A DNA stretch of 58,842 bases from an uncultured Bacteroidales bacterium (lineage in GTDB: Bacteria > Bacteroidota > Bacteroidia > Bacteroidales > UBA932): NCBI GenBank assembly GCA_945487035.1, contig CALYTI010000011.1, positions 1 to 58,842 on the forward strand, written 5' to 3'. A program made the position numbers and the translations under genes. The first letter of the stretch is position 1. Every line of letters starts with the position of its first letter. Positions 34,679 to 45,849 of this stretch are shown piece by piece. The notes beneath the pieces are model-generated. The model had not been told where the DNA came from and ran no database searches. It was given only the letters and a program-made list of their open reading frames with translations.

Positions 34679-35722
34679 ATGGATAAATTGGAATTATTAA
34701 ATTTTATTGAGGAAAGCCGACTCTTTGAGGATATAGGCTGTCCTTTTTTTGTCGTCGATAAAGACCTTACTATCAAAACTATAGCATATACTCCTGTAAA
34801 GGAGGGCGTATCCATGTGCCTTGGAGATTTTCTAAAGTGTTCCAATGCCGTATCCGCCCCCGGAGGATGCGGGACTCACGCCAACTGCCAGCTTTGCCCT
34901 CTTCGCCGTGCGCTTCCCGACAGCATAGTCAGGCAGGAACAATACAAGGGAGAAGTGTCTCTGCTTCTGGAAGGCAATCAGGACTACTATGCCCTGGTAT
35001 CCACCGCGCCTTTTATTGAAGAGGGGGCTCCTTATGCCGTAGTTCTCTTCCTGGACCGCACAGAACAGCATCGCAAGAAGGCTATGGAGAGGATATTCTT
35101 CCACGATATTCTGAATCTGAGCGGCGCAGTCCACGGACTTCTCGACAATCCCGATGATCCGGAGCCGGAAAAGACCAGAGCCATAGTCCGCGATATTTCT
35201 TACCAGCTTATGGAGGAAATCAAGTCTCAGCGCGACCTGATTTATGCTATGAACGGGAGCCTGAAGCCTCATAAACAGGTCCTGAAGTCCAGCGATGTGC
35301 TAGCCTATCTGCAGACCCATTTCGAGAAAATTGCCAAGCAGATGTTCAATGCCGAACTGAAGGTGGAATCCTCCCTCGGTGACGAGCTTCTGGAAACCGA
35401 CAGGGTGCTGCTTTTCAGGGTTCTCTACAATATGCTCAAGAATGCCTGCGAGAGCAGTGCCGGTCAGCCTGTCACCGTGAAAGGAAGCCTTCGTGACGGT
35501 ATGGTCCGCTTTGCTGTCCACAATGCAGCCGTTATGACCGATGAGGTGAGAAGCAAGATTTTCGTACAGGGCTATACAACAAAAAGTACCGGCTATGGAC
35601 TCGGTACTTTCAGTATGAAAATTATAGGTGAGAACTACCTTGGAGGAAAGGTTTCCTTTGTCTCCGAACCCGGTTCCGGCACCGAATTCAGTTTCGAACT
35701 TCCCGTTTTGCCTAAGGTCTGA
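34679..35722 (+). CDS. PAS-domain histidine kinase with N-terminal cysteine cluster
   Basis: The 347-residue soluble kinase starts at the ATG at 34679. Residues 1-130 form a PAS-like sensor with a Cys cluster: FLKCSNA, then GGCGTHANCQLC, giving four cysteines within about 25 residues. A dimerisation/phosphoacceptor helix follows with His in FFHDILNLSG. The HATPase domain shows an N-box LYNMLKNACESS, TTKSTGYGLGTFSM (G-box) and a C-terminal GSGTEFSFELPV. No membrane helix is present, so the signal is cytosolic. The Cys cluster could hold an iron-sulfur centre, zinc or haem; this is inference. No response regulator is adjacent, so it is an orphan here. Its 3' end overlaps the convergent aminotransferase gene by 11 nt. 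Confidence 0.85.
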   Translation: MDKLELLNFIEESRLFEDIGCPFFVVDKDLTIKTIAYTPVKEGVSMCLGDFLKCSNAVSAPGGCGTHANCQLCPLRRALPDSIVRQEQYKGEVSLLLEGNQDYYALVSTAPFIEEGAPYAVVLFLDRTEQHRKKAMERIFFHDILNLSGAVHGLLDNPDDPEPEKTRAIVRDISYQLMEEIKSQRDLIYAMNGSLKPHKQVLKSSDVLAYLQTHFEKIAKQMFNAELKVESSLGDELLETDRVLLFRVLYNMLKNACESSAGQPVTVKGSLRDGMVRFAVHNAAVMTDEVRSKIFVQGYTTKSTGYGLGTFSMKIIGENYLGGKVSFVSEPGSGTEFSFELPVLPKV

Positions 35723-36887
35723 GGGCTGAGCGCAGCTTTTCGAGTGCCTGCATCAAAGTCGCGCGCGGGCAGCCCGCATTCATCCGCATAAAGCCCTGTC
35801 CTCCCTGACCGAACATTTCTCCGTCATTGAGGGCAAGTCCGGCTTTGTCCACAAACAGGCTTACAAGTTGCTCGTGGGCAAGCCCGAGTGCGCGGCAGTC
35901 AAGCCATACCAGAAATGAAGCCTGGGGTCTGAGCGGCTTGATCTCAGGGATGTACTGCCTGCAGTACTGCTCCAGAGCCAGGATATTGCCTTCCACATAT
36001 TCGAGCATCTCTTTTCTCCACTGCTCTCCGTTGCGGAATGCTGCAATGGTAGCAATAGGGGAGAAGATGGGAGGGTCGTTGTATTCGTTGGCGGAAAGAT
36101 AGCCGTAGAACTTCTCCCTCAGCTCTTGCTCCGGAACAATTGCATAGGAGCTCACGATGCCGGCAATATTGAAAGTCTTGGAAGGCGAACCGAAGGTTAT
36201 GCTGCACTGCGCAGCCTGCTCGCAGGAGCTTGCAAAAGGGATGTGGCGTCCGCCCCAGAGGGCCATATCGCAATGGATTTCATCCGAAATGACGATAATC
36301 CCCCGGGAGTGGCAGAAGCGGGCGAGACGCGCGAGTGTATCCTTGTCCCAGAGTATCCCTGCAGGGTTGTGCGGGTTGGAAAGGATAAGCATTCGGCATT
36401 TGTCGTCGCAGACCTGCTCCAGGTTTTCGAAGTCCATAGAGTAGCTCCCGTCGGGGTTTTCTCTCAGCGGATTATAGACCACCTCGCGTCCGTTGCCCTG
36501 AGGCACAAGCCTGAAAGGATGATAGACCGGAGGCTGGATGATGACCTTCTCATCGGGAGCAAGGAAGGCATTGATGGCCATACCTATCCCCTTGACTATG
36601 CCCGGGATGTAGGTGAGCCATTCTCTTTCCACCTTCCAGCCGTGGTGCTCCAGAATCCAGTCCTGTACGCAGGGCCAGAAGTCGTCAGGCTCTACGGTGT
36701 AGCCGAAGATGGGGTGCTCCATCCTCTTTTTGAGGGCGTCCACGATGAAGGGCGGAGTGGCGAAGTCCATATCTGCTACCCAGAGGGGAAGAAGCCCTGC
36801 ATTGCCGTAGCGCTGCTGCAGTGCATCAGTTTTCAGAGCGCCGGTACCCCGGCGCTCTATGATGCTGTCAAAGTCGTATTGTCCCAT
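35712..36887 (-). CDS. MalY/PatB-type pyridoxal-phosphate C-S lyase (class I/II aminotransferase fold)
   Basis: The 391-residue PLP enzyme has the MalY/PatB signature LPLWVADMDFATPPFI, VIIQPPVYHPF, LSNPHNPAG, ISDEIHCDM and the PLP lysine in FGSPSKTFN. This subfamily cleaves C-S bonds of cystathionine or cysteine conjugates (beta-lyase). The start overlaps the stop of the upstream gamma-synthase-family gene (TGATG), so the two are coupled. Together they would perform cystathionine formation and cleavage to homocysteine. Its function as a plain aminotransferase is less likely. Confidence 0.9.
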   Translation of the reverse strand: MGQYDFDSIIERRGTGALKTDALQQRYGNAGLLPLWVADMDFATPPFIVDALKKRMEHPIFGYTVEPDDFWPCVQDWILEHHGWKVEREWLTYIPGIVKGIGMAINAFLAPDEKVIIQPPVYHPFRLVPQGNGREVVYNPLRENPDGSYSMDFENLEQVCDDKCRMLILSNPHNPAGILWDKDTLARLARFCHSRGIIVISDEIHCDMALWGGRHIPFASSCEQAAQCSITFGSPSKTFNIAGIVSSYAIVPEQELREKFYGYLSANEYNDPPIFSPIATIAAFRNGEQWRKEMLEYVEGNILALEQYCRQYIPEIKPLRPQASFLVWLDCRALGLAHEQLVSLFVDKAGLALNDGEMFGQGGQGFMRMNAGCPRATLMQALEKLRSALRP

Positions 36888-38056
36888 CAGTCGAGTGCCT
36901 GTTTGAGGTCTTCGAAGATGTCGTCCACATCTTCGAGACCTATGCTGAGCCTGATGGTGGTGTCGAAGATGTCGAGGGCGAGCCTTTCCTGCTCAGTGAA
37001 GTTGCCGAAAATCGTGCTTGCAGGATGGATGGCAAGCGAGCGGTTGTCAAAGAGGTTGGTTGCCCTCTTGACCAGTTTCAGACGGTTGAGGAAATCGAAG
37101 CAGGCCTGCCTGTCTGCAAGGTCAATTGTGAGCATAGCTCCGTAGGTGCCGCCGAACTGCTCCTTTGCGAGCTTGTGGAAAGGGTTGTCTTCAAGTCCGA
37201 GATAAGTCACTTTCTTCACTGCCGGAAGGTCCCTCAGGCGCCGTGCGATTTCAAGGGTGTTGGCGGATTCGAGAGCATACCTGGCATTGAGGTTCTCAAG
37301 CCCGAGGGTCTGCATATAGGCCGCGTGGGGCGACATATAGGCTCCGAGGTTGAGCAGATTCTCCTTCATCATCTGTTGGAACTGCCCGCACTGACCGTAG
37401 GCAATGGCAAGGCCTCCGATGGTGGTGGCTCCGCCGGAGAGGTATTTGGTGCTGGAGACGACTTCTATGTCCACACCGAGTTCGCGTGCACTGAAATGGG
37501 TGAACGGAATCATTGTGGTGTCGGCAACCAGAGGAACTCCAGCCCCGTGTGCAAGAGCCGAAAGTGCCTTCAGGTCAACAACTTCCTGGTGGGGGTTGCT
37601 GATGATTTCGGCGTAGATGCAGCAGGTGTCTTCATCCAGGGCCTGCTTTACTGCCTCCAGGTCGGTGAGGTCAATGAATTTGCTCTTCACGCCGAACCGG
37701 CCGAGAGTGTTTGCTATCAGCAGCCAGGTATTGCCGAAGAGGTGGTTGGAAGTGACAATGGTCTTGCCCTGGGAAGCGAGGCACATCAGGGTATTGGCTA
37801 TAGCTGCCATTCCCGAAGTGAAAGCGTAGGCCGCGCTTGCGCCTGTCAGTTCCTTGACCTTTTTCTCGAAATATATTACTGTCGGATTGGTGATTCTCGA
37901 GTAGTCCGGCAGGGGTACCCTTCCGCAGAAGGCGTCAGCCATAATGTCCGCGTCTGCGAATTCGTAGGCTGCGGTATGGTAAACCGGCATACTCAGGGCT
38001 CCGTATGCGTCCGGAGCCTGATATGCGGTATGGATGGCCTTAGTACTTTGTTTCAT
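36887..38056 (-). CDS. Cys/Met metabolism PLP enzyme (cystathionine gamma-synthase / O-acetylhomoserine sulfhydrylase family)
   Basis: The 389-residue enzyme starts at the ATG at 38054-38056; a slightly longer frame would use TTG. Family marks are STKAIHTAYQAP, YSRITNPTVIYFEKKVKEL, SGMAAIANTLM, DTTMIPFTH and the PLP lysine in VSSTKYLSGG. Members include cystathionine gamma-synthase, methionine gamma-lyase and O-acetylhomoserine sulfhydrylase, which cannot be separated with certainty here. The coupled MalY-type lyase and metX in the same window favour a gamma-synthase in methionine synthesis. It lies 21 nt downstream of the GH97 gene. Confidence 0.88.
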   Translation of the reverse strand: MKQSTKAIHTAYQAPDAYGALSMPVYHTAAYEFADADIMADAFCGRVPLPDYSRITNPTVIYFEKKVKELTGASAAYAFTSGMAAIANTLMCLASQGKTIVTSNHLFGNTWLLIANTLGRFGVKSKFIDLTDLEAVKQALDEDTCCIYAEIISNPHQEVVDLKALSALAHGAGVPLVADTTMIPFTHFSARELGVDIEVVSSTKYLSGGATTIGGLAIAYGQCGQFQQMMKENLLNLGAYMSPHAAYMQTLGLENLNARYALESANTLEIARRLRDLPAVKKVTYLGLEDNPFHKLAKEQFGGTYGAMLTIDLADRQACFDFLNRLKLVKRATNLFDNRSLAIHPASTIFGNFTEQERLALDIFDTTIRLSIGLEDVDDIFEDLKQALD

Positions 38057-38077
38057 ATAGCTCAATATTTGTTTTCT

Positions 38078-40261
38078 TTATTGTGCTTCGAAGGAAACTG
38101 CGAAACCTCCGCCGGCTGCCATCTTTACCTTGATGGTGCTTCCGGCCTTGACGGTCCTGCGCTCTATTGTGTATGCCTTAGGATTGGTGAGATAGTCGGC
38201 GTCAGGGGCGTCCTTGTAGATGGTGGCGGTATATTTCTTTCCCTTCTCAAGGAAGTTGCAAGGAATCTTGAATTCGCGAACCTGCTCGTCGGTTACTCCT
38301 CCGAGATACCAGTTGTCGCTGTGCTTGTCCTTGCGCGCTATGATGATATAGTCCTGAGGTTCGGCGTAGAGGTAGCGGCTTTCGCTCCAATCTACCGGCA
38401 CATCCTTGATGAACTGGAAGGCATCCATATGCTCGGCATAGTGCTCCGGTGTGTCGCAGGCCATCTGCAGAGGGGAGTACATCGTGACATAGAGCGCGAG
38501 CTGGCCGGCGATGGTGGTGCCTACGGTAGAGCCGTTGCCGCACCATGCCTTAAGGTCGGTCTCGAAGATGCCCGGAGTGTAGTCCATAGGACCGCCGTTC
38601 AGACGGGAGAACGGAAGCATTGCGGTATGGCCCGGCTTTATGCCTCCGAAAGCCTGATATTCGGTACCCATTGCGGATTCGTTGGCAATGAGGTTAGGGT
38701 AGGTCCTGCACAGACCGGTAGGGCGCACGGCTTCGTGGGCATTGACCATAATGTGATGCTTTGCGGCCTCGGTGACGCAGTAGAGGTAGTGGTTGATCAT
38801 GTACTGGCTGTAGTGATAGGTGCCTTCCGGCAGTATGTCGCCTACGTAGCCGGACTTCACCGCGTCGTAGCCGTACTGGTTCATGAGGCTGTACGCCTGC
38901 TCGAGGTGACGCTCGTAGTTGCGAGGGCTGGACGAGGTCTCATGATGCATAATCAGCCTGATGCCCTTGCTGTGCGCGTACTCGTTGAGGGCGGCGATGT
39001 CGAAGTCAGGATATGGGGTGAGGAAGTCGAAGACGTAGTCCTTGTTGCAGTTGGCCCAGTCCTCCCAGCCTATGTTCCATCCTTCCACGAGGATGGCGTC
39101 GAATCCGTGCTCAGCGGCGAAGTCTATGTATTTGCGTACGTTCTCGTTGTTGGCGGAGTGCCTTCCGTTAGGCTTGGATGCGGCGTAGTCGGTCTGGCCG
39201 AGCTTTACGGAGCGGTATTCGTCGGTGTAGGCCCATGATCCGGCGCCTGCAATCATCTCCCACCATACTCCCATGTACTTCACAGGATGGATCCAGCTTA
39301 CGTCCTCCAGGGCGCAAGGCTCGTTGAGGTTGAGAACCAGCCTGCTTGCGAGCTGCTCTTCTGCGCTGCGGGCGAGCTGTACCGTCCTCCAAGGGGTCTT
39401 GGCAGGGGTCTGGATGCGGCCTTTGTAGCCCTGTGCGTCAGGGGTGAGGTAGCTGCGCATGGTGTGCTTCTCGCAATCGACGAGAAGGTGCATGCAAGGG
39501 TAATCGACCAGAGCGGCCTCATGGATGTTGACATAGATGCCCTCGTCGGTTTTCATCTGCAGGGAGGTCTGCACGCCGCCGGTGCTGAACGGAGTCTGGC
39601 TGTCGTTGCCGCGCAGGGCCTGAGGGTAAACCGAGCTGATTTCGGAGAGGCGGGATTTGGTGAACTGGTATTCCTGGGTGTCGAAGTCTCCCGGGATCCA
39701 CCAGGCGGTGTAGTCGCCTGCGAGGTTGAATTCGGTGAGCTCTTCCACTATGCAGAGATATGGTGCGTCGTTGCACTCCGGGAATTCGTAGCGAAGTCCG
39801 AGACCGTCATCGAAGAGGCGGAAGCGCACGTCGATGAGGCGGGATCCTTTCTGAAGGTGCACGAGGGTTTCGTTGTAATGGTTGCGGATCTGTGATTCTT
39901 CTCCCCATACCGGTTCCCAGGTTTCGTCGAAGCTGGAGCTTTCGGTGCCGAGGACGGTGAATCCGTCATGAAGGGAGTAATGTGGCCGACGGTCATTTTT
40001 GTCAATGGTTCCGTCGCTTTCGTACTCGAGCTGTTGTGCTTTGAGAACTCCGCGCATTTCAAAGCCAAGTTTGCTCGGAGTCACAATCTGCTGTCCGTCA
40101 ATCGAGAGGTCGTAGCAGATTTCCCCTTTGTCACTGAGGCTGATGTTTGCGGTCAGTGTTCCGTCCGGTGAGCTCATCTGTGCTGCAGTTTGAGCCTGAA
40201 CCGTTGTGTTTGTTCCGAGCAGCATTGCCGCTGCAAGAAATGTGGTTGCTATTCGTATCAT
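38078..40261 (-). CDS. Glycoside hydrolase family 97, inverting (SusB-like) alpha-glucosidase type
   Basis: The 727-residue protein starts at the ATG at 40259-40261. It has a signal peptide cut at VQA|Q24. An N-terminal beta-supersandwich (to about 290) leads into a TIM barrel containing WEMIAGAGSW, GFDAILVEGWNIGWEDW and RLIMHHETSSS (Glu441), then VNAHEAVRPTG (Glu510) and ANESAMGTEY (Glu534), with a C-terminal beta domain. The three glutamates sit two residues from Glu439, Glu508 and Glu532 of SusB, so this looks like an inverting enzyme rather than the retaining alpha-galactosidase branch. It is probably periplasmic. A -7 element at 40283-40290 gives a leader of about 16 nt. Confidence 0.92.
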   Translation of the reverse strand: MIRIATTFLAAAMLLGTNTTVQAQTAAQMSSPDGTLTANISLSDKGEICYDLSIDGQQIVTPSKLGFEMRGVLKAQQLEYESDGTIDKNDRRPHYSLHDGFTVLGTESSSFDETWEPVWGEESQIRNHYNETLVHLQKGSRLIDVRFRLFDDGLGLRYEFPECNDAPYLCIVEELTEFNLAGDYTAWWIPGDFDTQEYQFTKSRLSEISSVYPQALRGNDSQTPFSTGGVQTSLQMKTDEGIYVNIHEAALVDYPCMHLLVDCEKHTMRSYLTPDAQGYKGRIQTPAKTPWRTVQLARSAEEQLASRLVLNLNEPCALEDVSWIHPVKYMGVWWEMIAGAGSWAYTDEYRSVKLGQTDYAASKPNGRHSANNENVRKYIDFAAEHGFDAILVEGWNIGWEDWANCNKDYVFDFLTPYPDFDIAALNEYAHSKGIRLIMHHETSSSPRNYERHLEQAYSLMNQYGYDAVKSGYVGDILPEGTYHYSQYMINHYLYCVTEAAKHHIMVNAHEAVRPTGLCRTYPNLIANESAMGTEYQAFGGIKPGHTAMLPFSRLNGGPMDYTPGIFETDLKAWCGNGSTVGTTIAGQLALYVTMYSPLQMACDTPEHYAEHMDAFQFIKDVPVDWSESRYLYAEPQDYIIIARKDKHSDNWYLGGVTDEQVREFKIPCNFLEKGKKYTATIYKDAPDADYLTNPKAYTIERRTVKAGSTIKVKMAAGGGFAVSFEAQ

Positions 40262-40282
40262 AAGGTATAATAATTTGCAGTG

Positions 40283-40290
40283 CAAAGCTA
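40283..40290 (-). promoter_or_regulatory. -7 element TAGCTTTG of GH97
   Basis: It matches TAnnTTTG exactly on the minus strand; TTTTC lies 19 nt upstream as an imperfect -33 box. The predicted start is near 40277. The terminator and small transcript at 40364-40477 lie just upstream in the same direction. Confidence 0.5.
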
Positions 40291-40363
40291 CAAAATAGCT
40301 CAGTCTTTTGAAAATGTATTGTCTCATAAACTACGGCTCACGCAATCGGTACGGAAAGAACGA

Positions 40364-40391
40364 TTAAGACCCGCATCACTGCGGGTCTTAA
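40364..40391 (-). terminator. Strong 11-bp terminator-like hairpin
   Basis: Arms 40364-40374 and 40381-40391 are perfectly complementary over 11 bp (core AAGACCCGC) with a 6-nt loop. Reading leftward it is followed by UCGUUCUUUCC, a broken U-tract. The stop codon of the 28-codon ORF (40388-40390) lies within the 5' arm. Confidence 0.65.
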
Positions 40392-40474
40392 CGATTAGTT
40401 AGTAGTGTATTACCTTTAAGAAGGTCAATATTGTTGGTTAGAATCCTTACTATCGTAAGTGAGTTGTTTATCAT
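40388..40474 (-). CDS. Possible 28-residue small ORF inside the small transcript
   Basis: An ATG 3-4 nt after the predicted transcription start opens a 28-codon frame ending in TAA in the 5' arm of the terminator hairpin. The peptide begins MINNSLTIVRIL and ends NTLLTNR; it has six Asn, six Leu and four Thr. There is no room for a normal ribosome-binding site, so translation would be near leaderless. A stop codon in a terminator arm is the geometry of a leader peptide: a ribosome there would block hairpin formation. It could equally be a chance frame. Confidence 0.35.
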   Translation of the reverse strand: MINNSLTIVRILTNNIDLLKGNTLLTNR

Positions 40475-40483
40475 TTCCGAAGG

Positions 40484-40514
40484 CAAATATACTGCGAAAT
40501 TTTGAATCCGCAAA
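40484..40514 (-). promoter_or_regulatory. Full-consensus promoter of the small transcript
   Basis: Reading leftward, TTTG (40511-40514), exactly 19 nt, then TATATTTG (40484-40491). This is the best match to the Bacteroidetes promoter consensus in the window, and no large gene follows it directly. Confidence 0.75.
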
Positions 40515-40579
40515 TTATTTGCATAAAATTTTTGAAAAAATATTTTCCGTTATTAAAATATTTTAAAAATACATATACT

Positions 40580-40698
40580 TAAAGGTAGGCTGTGCCCTCC
40601 GAGACCTTCCGCGCTACGCGCTCCATCCCGTCGCTTCGCGACACCCATTCACATGGCCATGGGCGGCCATGGGTCCTGGAGGGCACAGCCTACCTTTA
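40580..40698. repeat. 119-bp inverted-repeat element with internal hairpins (MITE/REP-like)
   Basis: The ends 40580-40600 and 40678-40698 are perfect 21-bp inverted repeats (core GGTAGGCTGTGCCCTCC). Between them are three further hairpins: GCGC-TAC-GCGC (40611-40621), GTCGC-TTC-GCGAC (40630-40642) and CATGGCC/GGCCATG (40652-40658, 40665-40671), so the whole can fold as a cloverleaf. The ends could be read as AAGG...CCTT flanked by TA on both sides, like a TA-targeting miniature element. It carries no ORF of its own and lies 28 nt downstream of trmD. Its neighbourhood 40492-40579 is simply AT-rich. Confidence 0.75.
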
Positions 40699-40726
40699 TA
40701 ATATAGCCTGCGCAGCTGCCGATAAG

Positions 40727-41404
40727 TTATTCATCCAGCAAATGCGGCCGCAGCTGGCGGGTGCGCTCGAGAGCCTGCGCATCCTGCCACTCCTTGATAA
40801 GTTTGGGATTTCCGCTCAGCAGAACATCCGGCACTTTCCACCCGTTGAACTCCGCCGGCCGCGTATAGACAGGAGGCGACAGCAGATTGTCCTGGAAAGA
40901 ATCCGACAGCGCCGAAGTCTCATCCGTCAGAGCCCCCGGAATCAGCCTGACAATAGAATCCGCAAGCAGAGCAGCCGGAATCTCCCCACCGCTCACCACA
41001 TAATCTCCCACAGAAATCTCCATCGTCACAAGATGCTCCCGGATACGGTGGTCTATACCTTTATAATGTCCGCAAAGAATAATCAGATTCCCGCACAGCG
41101 ACAGCCGGTTGGAAATCCCCTGCGTCAGAGTCTGGCCGTCAGGCGACATATAAATCACCTCATCGTAAGTCCTCTCCGACTTCAACTCCTCAATCATCCT
41201 GAACACAGGCTCCACCATCATCACCATCCCCGCATCTCCGCCATAGGAATAATCATCCACATTCTTGCGCGGACCTATGCCGTATTTCCTCAGATTGTGG
41301 ACATGGATTTCCACCAGCCCCTTTTTGATTGCCCTTCCGACAATGCTGTGGCCCAGAGGGCTCTCAAGCAACTCGGGCACTACCGTCAAAATATCTATTC
41401 TCAT
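40727..41404 (-). CDS. trmD: tRNA (guanine37-N1)-methyltransferase
   Basis: The 225-residue SPOUT methyltransferase starts at the ATG at 41402-41404 ([13 protein letters not shown]); a longer frame includes the -7 element. Marks are [28 protein letters not shown] (knot), [12 protein letters not shown] and the C-terminal [13 protein letters not shown] and VLLSGNP. It methylates G37 of tRNAs to prevent frameshifting. In this window it is alone rather than in the rpsP-rimM-trmD-rplS order of other bacteria, as usual for Bacteroidetes. The large plus-strand frame opposite is a shadow. Confidence 0.96.
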   Translation of the reverse strand: MRIDILTVVPELLESPLGHSIVGRAIKKGLVEIHVHNLRKYGIGPRKNVDDYSYGGDAGMVMMVEPVFRMIEELKSERTYDEVIYMSPDGQTLTQGISNRLSLCGNLIILCGHYKGIDHRIREHLVTMEISVGDYVVSGGEIPAALLADSIVRLIPGALTDETSALSDSFQDNLLSPPVYTRPAEFNGWKVPDVLLSGNPKLIKEWQDAQALERTRQLRPHLLDE

Positions 41405-41425
41405 ATCACTCTCTTGAAATTCCGT

Positions 41426-41433
41426 CAAATTTA
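41426..41433 (-). promoter_or_regulatory. -7 element TAAATTTG of trmD
   Basis: Exact TAnnTTTG match on the minus strand, predicted start near 41420, leader about 16 nt. A TTTG lies 23 nt upstream, slightly far for a -33 box. Confidence 0.55.
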
Positions 41434-41484
41434 CTCAAAAAGAGGGAATTGACCGTCAAAAATATTATATTAGTGGGCGAATTT

Positions 41485-42702
41485 ATGAAATCACTCAGAG
41501 AACTGTATAAAATAGGTAAGGGCCCGTCAAGCAGTCACACTATGGGCCCGAACAAGGCAGCCAAGGACTTTGCCGCAAGACACCCTGAAGCTGCCCGTTT
41601 TGAAGTAACCCTCTACGGCAGTCTCGCGGCAACCGGCAAAGGCCATATGACTGATGTCGCCATCACGGAAGTCCTGGAGCCCCTTGCTCCCACGCAGATA
41701 ATCTGGAAACCAGAAATATTTCTCCCATTCCATCCCAACGGTATGCAGTTCAAAGCCTTCGGCGCGGACGGAAGCCTTGAGGAGGACTGGACGGTGTACA
41801 GCGTAGGCGGCGGCTCGCTTTCCGAAGGAACGCCTAACGACCGCTATGCTGCCGGCACTGAGGATGTCTATGAACTGAATACCCTTGCGGAAATACAGCA
41901 GTGGTGCGAAAACAACGGCCGCAGCTATTGGGAATATGTCGAGTACTGCGAGGGCCCGGGAATCTGGGACTATCTCCAAACGATTTGGGAAGCTATGCAG
42001 GAAGCGGTACAGCGCGGCCTCAACACCGAAGGAGTGCTGCCGGGACCGCTCAATCTGCCGCGCAAGGCCGTGATGTATCACGTTAAGGCAACGGGTTACA
42101 AGCCCCATCTGCAGACCCGCGGCCTCGTATATTCCTACGCCCTTGCGGTCAGCGAGGAGAACGCCTCGGGAGGCATTATAGCCACAGCCCCTACCTGCGG
42201 ATCCAGCGGAGTGCTGCCGGCGGTGCTGTATCACCTCTCGCGCGGGCACAACTTCTCTGACATAAGGATAGTGCACGCACTCGCAACGGCCGGCATTTTC
42301 GGCAATGTGGTCAAGCAGAACGCCTCCATCTCCGGCGCCGAGGTAGGCTGTCAGGGCGAGGTGGGAGTCGCCTGCGCAATGGCATCTGCTGCCACCTGCC
42401 ACCTCTTCGGAGGCAGCCCGGCCCAAATCGAATATGCCGCTGAGATGGGTCTGGAGCACCATCTCGGTATGACCTGCGACCCTATATGCGGCCTGGTGCA
42501 GATTCCGTGCATAGAAAGGAATGCCTTTGCAGCCACACGCGCGCTGGACGCCAACCTTTACGCAACCTTCTCGGACGGCAAGCACTGCGTCTCCTTCGAC
42601 CACGTGGTTGAAGTGATGAAGCAGACAGGCAAAGACCTGCCTTCCCTCTATAAGGAAACTTCAACCGGAGGACTTGCAAAGGGATATAGAAGAAAAAAAT
42701 AA
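41485..42702 (+). CDS. sdaA: L-serine dehydratase (single-chain, iron-sulfur type)
   Basis: The 405-residue enzyme starts at the ATG at 41485 (MKSLRELYKIGKGPSSSHTMGP), the serine-dehydratase beta-domain N-terminus. The alpha part (about 150-400) has TAPTCGSSGVLPA, GAEVGCQGEVGVACAMASAA and DPICGLVQIPCIERN, with the cysteines that hold the 4Fe-4S cluster. It deaminates L-serine to pyruvate and ammonia. Alpha and beta domains are fused, as in most Gram-negative anaerobes. The beta-galactosidase gene begins 18 nt downstream, so the two may share a transcript although their functions differ. Confidence 0.94.
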   Translation: MKSLRELYKIGKGPSSSHTMGPNKAAKDFAARHPEAARFEVTLYGSLAATGKGHMTDVAITEVLEPLAPTQIIWKPEIFLPFHPNGMQFKAFGADGSLEEDWTVYSVGGGSLSEGTPNDRYAAGTEDVYELNTLAEIQQWCENNGRSYWEYVEYCEGPGIWDYLQTIWEAMQEAVQRGLNTEGVLPGPLNLPRKAVMYHVKATGYKPHLQTRGLVYSYALAVSEENASGGIIATAPTCGSSGVLPAVLYHLSRGHNFSDIRIVHALATAGIFGNVVKQNASISGAEVGCQGEVGVACAMASAATCHLFGGSPAQIEYAAEMGLEHHLGMTCDPICGLVQIPCIERNAFAATRALDANLYATFSDGKHCVSFDHVVEVMKQTGKDLPSLYKETSTGGLAKGYRRKK

Positions 42703-42708
42703 TACTAA

Positions 42709-45774
<3,066 letters not shown>

Positions 45775-45794
45775 TAGGGAGGTTCTCATACAAT

Positions 45795-45832
45795 AAAAAT
45801 CAGGTACCCTTGGGGGGGTACCTGATTTTTTT
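45795..45832. terminator. Strong bidirectional terminator between beta-galactosidase and tricorn genes
   Basis: A perfect 15-bp stem (45795-45809, 45816-45830; core ATCAGGTACCC) with a TTGGGG loop has A-tracts and T-tracts at its ends, so it can stop transcription from both convergent genes. Confidence 0.9.
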
Positions 45833-45849
45833 GAATACTTATTGGCAGC

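Larger units (their letters stand above)
40364..40477 (-). ncRNA. Candidate small structured transcript or leader RNA
   Basis: A promoter with both boxes at consensus (40484-40514) predicts a start near 40477. The transcript contains two 5-bp hairpins with 4-nt loops (40446-40459, CTTAC/GTAAG; 40412-40425, ACCTT/AAGGT) and ends in the 11-bp hairpin at 40364-40391, about 115 nt in all. It lies upstream of and in the same direction as GH97, whose ATG is about 100 nt beyond the terminator. It may be a free small RNA, a leader/attenuator for GH97, or a mini-mRNA. I do not recognise a known family. Confidence 0.55.

Noticed and set aside
37025..39238. 737-residue open frame on the plus strand
   Set aside because: It lies wholly opposite the gamma-synthase-family and GH97 genes, has no recognisable motif and reflects GC-rich codon bias of those genes.
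40592..41452. 286-residue plus-strand frame over trmD
   Set aside because: It begins inside the inverted-repeat element and runs antisense to the clear trmD gene; composition is atypical (His/Arg/Pro-rich).
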